Shown here in pieces: positions 41,523 to 45,426 of a stretch of 45,426 bases of DNA (position 1 is the stretch's first letter; every line of letters begins with the position of its first letter). The translations under genes were made by a program, and so were the position numbers. Origin of the DNA: Bacteroides sp. (lineage in GTDB: Bacteria; Bacteroidota; Bacteroidia; Bacteroidales; Muribaculaceae); contig JAAVCG010000017.1 in the NCBI GenBank assembly GCA_014802435.1, positions 1 through 45,426 of the forward strand, given 5' to 3'. The notes beneath the pieces are model-generated. The model was not told the origin of the DNA, searched no databases, and saw nothing but the letters and a program-made list of their open reading frames with translations.

Positions 41523-42659
41523 CTAGCTGCGAATATAGTGGAGGGTCATATCCTTGGGGTTGAAGTACATGAACCAATGGTCTTCCTGCGATTCGGGGAT
41601 GTGGCCCATCTTAAGAATATCCATCTGCTCGTGAGATATATAGCCATATTTCCAGTCCGTACATATGGATTTGTCCTCGGAGGATATCGGGGTGATTTCC
41701 ATCATGTCGGCCGTGGCGATGCGTGTTTTCTGCGGAGAAGGGGTAGGGGTGTCAAACATAATGTCGTTCATGTTGCCCAGTCCGAGTTTCCAGCGCATTA
41801 GTAGCATATGCTGTTGCATTTTCTCTTCTTGTTCCTCCTCATATTTTTTGCGGCGAAGGTGGAGTTTGTGGCGGAAGTCTTTGAGGAGGGCGAGCATTTC
41901 GGGGTCGAGATAGGTCAGCGCTTTCTGTTTTATCCATTCGGGTATTCCCCAGAGGGCTTCGGCAATGCTGCCAACGATGGCGCCGAGAGTGTCGGCATCG
42001 GCACCGAGGCTGACAGCGCGGCGCACGGCGTCTTCAAACCCCTGGCTTTGGAGAATGATTGCGAGGGCTACGGGGACGGTGCCTTGACAGGTTTCGTCGA
42101 AGATGTTGCGATGGTGTTCAATATTGAGGTGGAATTTCGTGTGGTCCGACTCGTAGAATTGGATTGCGCGGCGCAGGCCTATGTTGAGGATGTCATCGCG
42201 TGAGATGGAGCCGCCGTGATGGGTTCTGCGCAGCTTGAGGCAGTCATGGATGGCGATGGCTACAGCTTGAGCTCCGGCAATTCCAAAGGGATGATTGTGA
42301 GAACATTCAGCCGTCTTTTTCGCTTCTTCAAGAACTTCTTCTGCTGTGAAAAACCACCATCCGATAGGGCTTACGCGCATTGCCGAGCCATTGCCGAATG
42401 ATCCGTAGGGTTGCGGATTAGCGGTATGTACCCAGCCGTAGAAGTGGCCGCCATAGCCGGCATGGGGGTATTTTTGACACCATGAGTGGATTGACTTGGC
42501 ATATGGCTCGGACTTGACCAGTGCGTCGGCAACTCCGAAGGTGCAGATGGTGTCGTCGGTGAAGAAGCAACGGTTAGTGAAGAGGTGGAAATCGTAATTG
42601 TTCGTGGGATGAAATTCGTGGCGACTGCCGATGATGTCGCCGATAATTGCGCCTAACAT
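41523..42659 (-). CDS. ADP-ribosylglycohydrolase family protein, interrupted by in-frame TAG
   Basis: A 378-aa product that should remove ADP-ribose from a protein or nucleic-acid target. The DraG/ARH core is at about residues 1-245, with metal ligands in GAIIGDIIGS, FTDDT (33-37), and GADADTLGAIVG (219-230). A basic linker (about 265-300) follows, then an extra C-terminal domain that ends abruptly at HYIRS. The stop is TAG at 41525-41523. The frame continues without further stop for 74 codons, so the full protein would have about 453 aa. The catalytic core is intact. The promoter at 42698-42730 is flanked by two palindromes. Confidence 0.88.
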   Translation of the reverse strand: MLGAIIGDIIGSRHEFHPTNNYDFHLFTNRCFFTDDTICTFGVADALVKSEPYAKSIHSWCQKYPHAGYGGHFYGWVHTANPQPYGSFGNGSAMRVSPIGWWFFTAEEVLEEAKKTAECSHNHPFGIAGAQAVAIAIHDCLKLRRTHHGGSISRDDILNIGLRRAIQFYESDHTKFHLNIEHHRNIFDETCQGTVPVALAIILQSQGFEDAVRRAVSLGADADTLGAIVGSIAEALWGIPEWIKQKALTYLDPEMLALLKDFRHKLHLRRKKYEEEQEEKMQQHMLLMRWKLGLGNMNDIMFDTPTPSPQKTRIATADMMEITPISSEDKSICTDWKYGYISHEQMDILKMGHIPESQEDHWFMYFNPKDMTLHYIRS

Positions 42660-42680
42660 AATTGTAATAATTTAGAGTTT

Positions 42681-42695
42681 GTGTAATATTTACAC
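42681..42695. promoter_or_regulatory. Palindromic operator candidate 1
   Basis: GTGTAATATTTACAC, a perfect inverted repeat with 6-bp arms and a 3-bp centre. It covers the expected transcription start of the glycohydrolase-Nudix operon. Confidence 0.7.
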
Positions 42696-42697
42696 CG

Positions 42698-42730
42698 CAA
42701 AGTTAAGCATAATTTTTTGAATCGGCCAAA
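42698..42730 (-). promoter_or_regulatory. Promoter of the glycohydrolase-Nudix operon
   Basis: Minus-strand -33 TTTG (42730-42727), 21-nt spacer, -7 TAACTTTG (42705-42698). The leader is about 35 nt. Confidence 0.8.
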
Positions 42731-42736
42731 TATTTT

Positions 42737-42751
42737 GTGTAAAATTTACGC
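42737..42751. promoter_or_regulatory. Palindromic operator candidate 2
   Basis: GTGTAAAATTTACGC has the same arms as operator 1 with one mismatch (TTACGC). It lies just upstream of the -33 box; the centres are 56 bp apart. Confidence 0.65.
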
Positions 42752-42753
42752 AA

Positions 42754-43359
42754 TTATTCAATCAGGCGCATATTTGTCATTTCTTCACCGGCAAACAGAC
42801 GGCGTCCAACGGGCTGGAAACCAATAGATTCGTAGAGTTTGCGGGCCCTTGGGTTATCATCGGCGCATAGAAGCCCCAGTGGGAGGCCGCATTGGTCTGC
42901 CTTGAGTTTGGCATCGGCAATCAGGGCGGTTGCTATCCCTTGGCCGCGATATTTGGGGAGGGTGGAGAGGGTGTCGAGATAGAATTCTTCAGGGGTGGTT
43001 TCGCCAGGGAGTGAGTCCACTTCTTCAGGAGTTAATTGCCATCCGAACACTTGGCGGGCCTCATTAAAGAAGGCTCGGCGGAGTGGGATCAATTCTTTGC
43101 CGCTATAGCTGACGCACACTCCGGCCTTTTGGCCGTCGGGGGCTAAGGCTATGCGCGTGTTGAGGTAAGAATATTGGGAGTCATCGCGGCGGGCAAGGCG
43201 AGTAAAGACACCGAAGACATCGTCGGCCGAGCCGTTTTCGCCGGCCATTCCGTTGACTATCTCAGGTCCGACGGCGTCCATAATGGCGCGGGCAATCAAA
43301 GGAGCGTCGTCAATCGTAGCGTCGATTATTCGGATTCCTTCGGGGGCAGGTCTTCCCAT
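42754..43359 (-). CDS. GNAT-family N-acetyltransferase
   Basis: A 201-aa acetyl-CoA-dependent transferase. The acetyl-CoA loop is visible in KYRGQGIATALIADAKLKAD (about residues 137-156). A GNAT C-terminal pattern follows: CADDNPRARKLYESIGFQPV. The N-terminal half has a helical insertion of about 60 aa. It overlaps the DUF4834 gene by 34 nt and is the last gene of the psd operon. Substrate unknown. Confidence 0.9.
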   Translation of the reverse strand: MGRPAPEGIRIIDATIDDAPLIARAIMDAVGPEIVNGMAGENGSADDVFGVFTRLARRDDSQYSYLNTRIALAPDGQKAGVCVSYSGKELIPLRRAFFNEARQVFGWQLTPEEVDSLPGETTPEEFYLDTLSTLPKYRGQGIATALIADAKLKADQCGLPLGLLCADDNPRARKLYESIGFQPVGRRLFAGEEMTNMRLIE

Positions 43360-43652
43360 TGAATATCGGTTATTTGCTGTTCGGTGACGGTGGTCGTTTC
43401 AGTTCCTTCCGGAGTTTCCACTCGTGTGGTTGTCTCCGTTTCGGTAAACTCAACGTATTCGCCGACAGTCGGGTCAATGATTTTTTTATGGGTAGGCTGT
43501 TGAGGCTGAGTTTGCTGACGCTGCCGGCGCTGATTCTGAGCGTTACGCGGGTCAAAACCGAAGGTCTTTTCAAGTTTTCGGCGAATCAGATAGGGCACGA
43601 CGTAGCGCCAAAACAGATAGGCTAAGATTATGATTATCAGTACTGTTATCAT
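43326..43652 (-). CDS. DUF4834 single-pass membrane protein
   Basis: A 108-aa protein. An N-terminal transmembrane helix (ITVLIIIILAYLFWRYVVPY) is followed by a polar, Gln-rich stretch (NQRRQRQQTQPQQP) and a short conserved C-terminus rich in Glu and Thr. DUF4834 proteins occur next to phospholipid genes in Bacteroidales, as here (29 nt after pssA). Function unknown. Confidence 0.82.
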   Translation of the reverse strand: MITVLIIIILAYLFWRYVVPYLIRRKLEKTFGFDPRNAQNQRRQRQQTQPQQPTHKKIIDPTVGEYVEFTETETTTRVETPEGTETTTVTEQQITDIQWEDLPPKESE

Positions 43653-43681
43653 AAGGAGAAGGCGGGGCGGCGCGGAGGGGA

Positions 43682-44347
43682 TTACTTAATGAAGGCGGAG
43701 ATTGCGCCAAGCATCAGATAGACGATGATCACTAAGGCCAATCCGGGAACGCCGAAGAGGGCTAACAGGGCGATAGTCAGGACGATAAGCAGATAGCGCA
43801 CGCGGTTTTCACCCGCAAACTTGAAGTCATGAAACTTAAGCGAGGGGAGATTGATGGGCGCAAGCATGGCCAGGGAGATGAACACGACACACAGCGTCCA
43901 CACTAAGATTTCATTCATAAGGACTGAGCCCTGCCAGAATGCGGTCATGCCAATCCAGAAGAGGGCGTTTGCGGGGATGGGCAGGCCGATGAATGAAGTA
44001 GTCTGGCGCGTATCGACATTGAACCGGGCCAGGCGGAGTGCGCCGCAAACCGGAATCATTACGGCCACTATATTATAAGGCGCGGGGAGCTGGCAATAGA
44101 CCATCAGGCCGGGGGCAACGCCAAAGCTGACCAGGTCACTGAGAGAGTCAAGTTCGGCGCCTATATCCGAATAAGCGCCCATCAGGCGGGCCACGGCGCC
44201 ATCAAGGAAGTCAAAAACGGCCGCGGCACAGATTGCCAGTGAGGCATAGCCATAAAAACCGTTGAAAGCGAGCACCAGGGCAACGCATCCGGAAGTAAGG
44301 TTCAGGCAGGTGATGGCGTTAGGGAGCCAGCTGAAATAGCGTTTCAT
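43682..44347 (-). CDS. pssA: CDP-diacylglycerol-serine O-phosphatidyltransferase
   Basis: A 221-aa inner-membrane enzyme making phosphatidylserine from CDP-diacylglycerol and serine. The full CDP-alcohol phosphotransferase motif DGX2ARX8GX3DX3D is present (Asp49 to Asp71), with seven or so membrane helices. It starts at the stop of psd (1-nt overlap), so the two enzymes that make phosphatidylethanolamine are translated together. Confidence 0.96.
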   Translation of the reverse strand: MKRYFSWLPNAITCLNLTSGCVALVLAFNGFYGYASLAICAAAVFDFLDGAVARLMGAYSDIGAELDSLSDLVSFGVAPGLMVYCQLPAPYNIVAVMIPVCGALRLARFNVDTRQTTSFIGLPIPANALFWIGMTAFWQGSVLMNEILVWTLCVVFISLAMLAPINLPSLKFHDFKFAGENRVRYLLIVLTIALLALFGVPGLALVIIVYLMLGAISAFIK

Positions 44348-45066
44348 TAGATTTCTCCTTCCTTATTGTTCGCCTCTGATTCAGGGCGCAGGCGGGCAAT
44401 TTCAGTTATGCCGCCAATGGTTTTTTGTTTCAGTTGGGTCAGGATTTCAGTGTTGAGCGGCAGGAAGATGTCAACTCGCGAGCCGAATTTGATGAAACCC
44501 ATATGGTCCTCAATGTTAGCCTCCATGCCCGGCTCGGCATACGTTACGATTCGGCGGGCCATAGCGCCGGCAATCTGGCGCACGAGGATTTCCTGGCCGT
44601 CGTCGGTGCGGATAACGATTGTTGACCGTTCATTTTCAGTGCTTGACTTGGGGAGCCATGCGCTCATGAAGCGTCCATGGTGATGGGCTGTGTAAATTAC
44701 CTCGCCATTGACCGGGAACCAGTTGGCGTGAACGTCAAATAGAGTCATGAAGACGCTCAACTGGATGCAATTGCGCTTCAAATATTCCGGCTCATAGACT
44801 TCTTCAAGCGCAACGACAGTGCCGTCGACGGAGCTGACCACAACGTTTTCTTCGTTGCCGGTAAAATGGCGCTTCGGCGAGCGGAAAAAGTTGACTAAAA
44901 GTAAGTAGAAGATACCCGTGATAATGGACGTCGCAATGCCCCAGGGGGTTGAAAGCGACCAGATAAGTACGTTTAAAATCAAAAGCAGCACAAAGGTAAC
45001 GACCAGAATATCAGTGCCTTCGCGATGAATTTTTACACGTTTCAGTTTCTTATGCAGTTTAGCCAT
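44347..45066 (-). CDS. psd: Phosphatidylserine decarboxylase
   Basis: A 239-aa enzyme of the short PSD-A family that converts phosphatidylserine to phosphatidylethanolamine. One membrane hairpin is at about residues 18-60. Catalytic Asp81 is in SSVDGTVV and His113 in LFDVHANWFPV. The self-cleavage site is Gly195-Ser196 in KFGSRVDI, where Ser becomes the pyruvoyl group. I start at ATG 45066 (MAKLHK) and not 45096, because the longer version would begin inside the -7 box. First gene of the psd-pssA-DUF4834-GNAT operon. Confidence 0.95.
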   Translation of the reverse strand: MAKLHKKLKRVKIHREGTDILVVTFVLLLILNVLIWSLSTPWGIATSIITGIFYLLLVNFFRSPKRHFTGNEENVVVSSVDGTVVALEEVYEPEYLKRNCIQLSVFMTLFDVHANWFPVNGEVIYTAHHHGRFMSAWLPKSSTENERSTIVIRTDDGQEILVRQIAGAMARRIVTYAEPGMEANIEDHMGFIKFGSRVDIFLPLNTEILTQLKQKTIGGITEIARLRPESEANNKEGEI

Positions 45067-45093
45067 TATTAAAGTCAAGCAATAAAATTTCCG

Positions 45094-45101
45094 CAAAGTT
45101 A
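45094..45101 (-). promoter_or_regulatory. -7 box of the psd operon
   Basis: TAACTTTG on the minus strand, 28 nt before the psd ATG. The -33 region (TTTAG at 45125-45121) is a weak match. Confidence 0.6.
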
Positions 45102-45144
45102 CGAAAAAATTCAGTAAAAACTAAATTTTCACAAAAAAAATCAC

Positions 45145-45152
45145 TAACTTTG
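45145..45152 (+). promoter_or_regulatory. -7 box of the tRNA gene
   Basis: TAACTTTG, 19 nt before the mature tRNA 5' end. Divergent from the psd promoter. Confidence 0.6.
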
Positions 45153-45171
45153 CACTCGTTCAAGCTAATCC

Positions 45172-45243
45172 GGGCCTGTAGTTCAACGGATAGAATAGAG
45201 GTTTCCTAAACCTTAGATAGGGGTTCGATTCCCCTCGGGCCTA
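45172..45243 (+). tRNA. tRNA-Arg (anticodon CCT)
   Basis: A 72-nt cloverleaf. The acceptor GGGCCTG pairs with CGGGCCT (first pair G-U). The D stem GTTC pairs with GAAT. The anticodon stem GAGGT pairs with ACCTT around loop TTCCTAA, with anticodon CCT at 45205-45207. The T stem AGGGG pairs with CCCCT around TTCGATT, and the discriminator is A. The terminal CCA is not encoded. Confidence 0.95.
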
Positions 45244-45320
45244 CAAAATGAACCGATGCTGAGAATGGTCATCCCCATCTCAGCATTTCCTTTTTGCTGG
45301 CTATATCTTGGCGAAAACCT

Positions 45321-45426
45321 TATGGAAAGGCGGATTCCGATCCGCCGCATCCGATTTGGTCCATGCCCAGGCCCCCGGAGTACACAATACAGCAGACGTG
45401 GCGGCGGATCGGAATCCGCCTCTCCA
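45321..45426. repeat. Hairpin repeat element, copy E (cut by window end)
   Basis: Left arm 45321-45348 (TATGGAAAGGCGGATTCCGA, continuing TCCGCCGC) and right arm 45400-45426 (truncated). The interior contains CCCGGAGTACACA, which is the reverse complement of the interior of copies B and C, so this copy is inserted in the other orientation. It lies 77 bp after the tRNA. Confidence 0.85.

Noticed and set aside
45172-45426. tRNA-Arg as integration site of an element
   Set aside because: I find no repeat of the tRNA 3' end and no integrase; only the hairpin element follows, and the window ends there.

Overview
The window reads as chromosomal DNA of a gut-type member of the Bacteroidales. Three observations support this. 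Many promoters have the Bacteroidetes form (TTTG, about 20 nt, then TAnnTTTG). The gene families are typical of the order: TonB receptor plus DUF4249 lipoprotein, DUF4252, DUF4834, DUF4956, a C-terminal secretion-signal LRR protein, and AAA/DUF4143 ATPases. The psd-pssA-DUF4834 order is also a Bacteroidales arrangement. A Muribaculaceae-like host is my best guess, but nothing here proves the family.

Layout from left to right. 1-7.0 kb (minus strand): an operon of TPR protein, outer-membrane barrel, upp and a Na+/Ca2+ antiporter, preceded by an SDR gene. 7.0-9.1 kb: an AT-richer insert-like stretch with a hairpin repeat element, a DUF4373 protein and an AAA/DUF4143 ATPase whose start lies in a 33-bp triple repeat. 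9.0-11.9 kb: a TonB-dependent receptor with a DUF4249 lipoprotein. 12-14.9 kb: an OmpA-like protein, then a VTC-DUF4956-DUF2490 operon. 14.9-17.8 kb: a HigBA toxin-antitoxin pair, a ClC channel and an AlkD-like glycosylase. 17.8-20.6 kb (minus): two sugar ketoisomerase cupins, a DegT aminotransferase and a KilA-N protein. 20.6-24.2 kb: GC-rich 39-bp repeat arrays around nagB, an APC permease and an ion channel. 24.2-27.2 kb: an overlapping operon of acetyltransferase, split chromate transporter and folC. 27.1-28.9 kb (minus): an ECF sigma, anti-sigma-like, DUF4252, DUF4252 module. 28.9-32.5 kb: a lipoprotein, a SUI1 factor and an AddA-like helicase. 32.5-35.1 kb: a nested inverted repeat, a BspA-like LRR protein and a tandem array of hairpin elements. 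35.1-40.6 kb: class I fumarase, coiled-coil protein, MgtC-like protein and CPA2 antiporter. 40.6-42.75 kb (minus): an ADP-ribosylglycohydrolase/Nudix-regulator operon. 42.75-45.1 kb (minus): GNAT, DUF4834, pssA and psd. It ends with tRNA-Arg(CCT) and one more hairpin element cut by the window edge.

The most interesting system is at 40.6-42.75 kb. An ADP-ribosylglycohydrolase gene and an NrtR-like Nudix regulator share a promoter that is bracketed by two near-identical palindromes, GTGTAA-N3-TTAC(A/G)C. This suggests a self-regulating, ADP-ribose-sensing operon. The glycohydrolase frame carries an in-frame TAG where a Trp codon is expected (RS-stop-TG), so its last 74 codons are separated from the rest.

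Other points worth a second look are a REP/BIME-like hairpin family present as at least five elements, a separate family of 39-bp GC-rich units, a nested inverted repeat at 32.5 kb, and several genes whose -7 box lies only 5-6 nt from the start codon, implying almost leaderless mRNAs.
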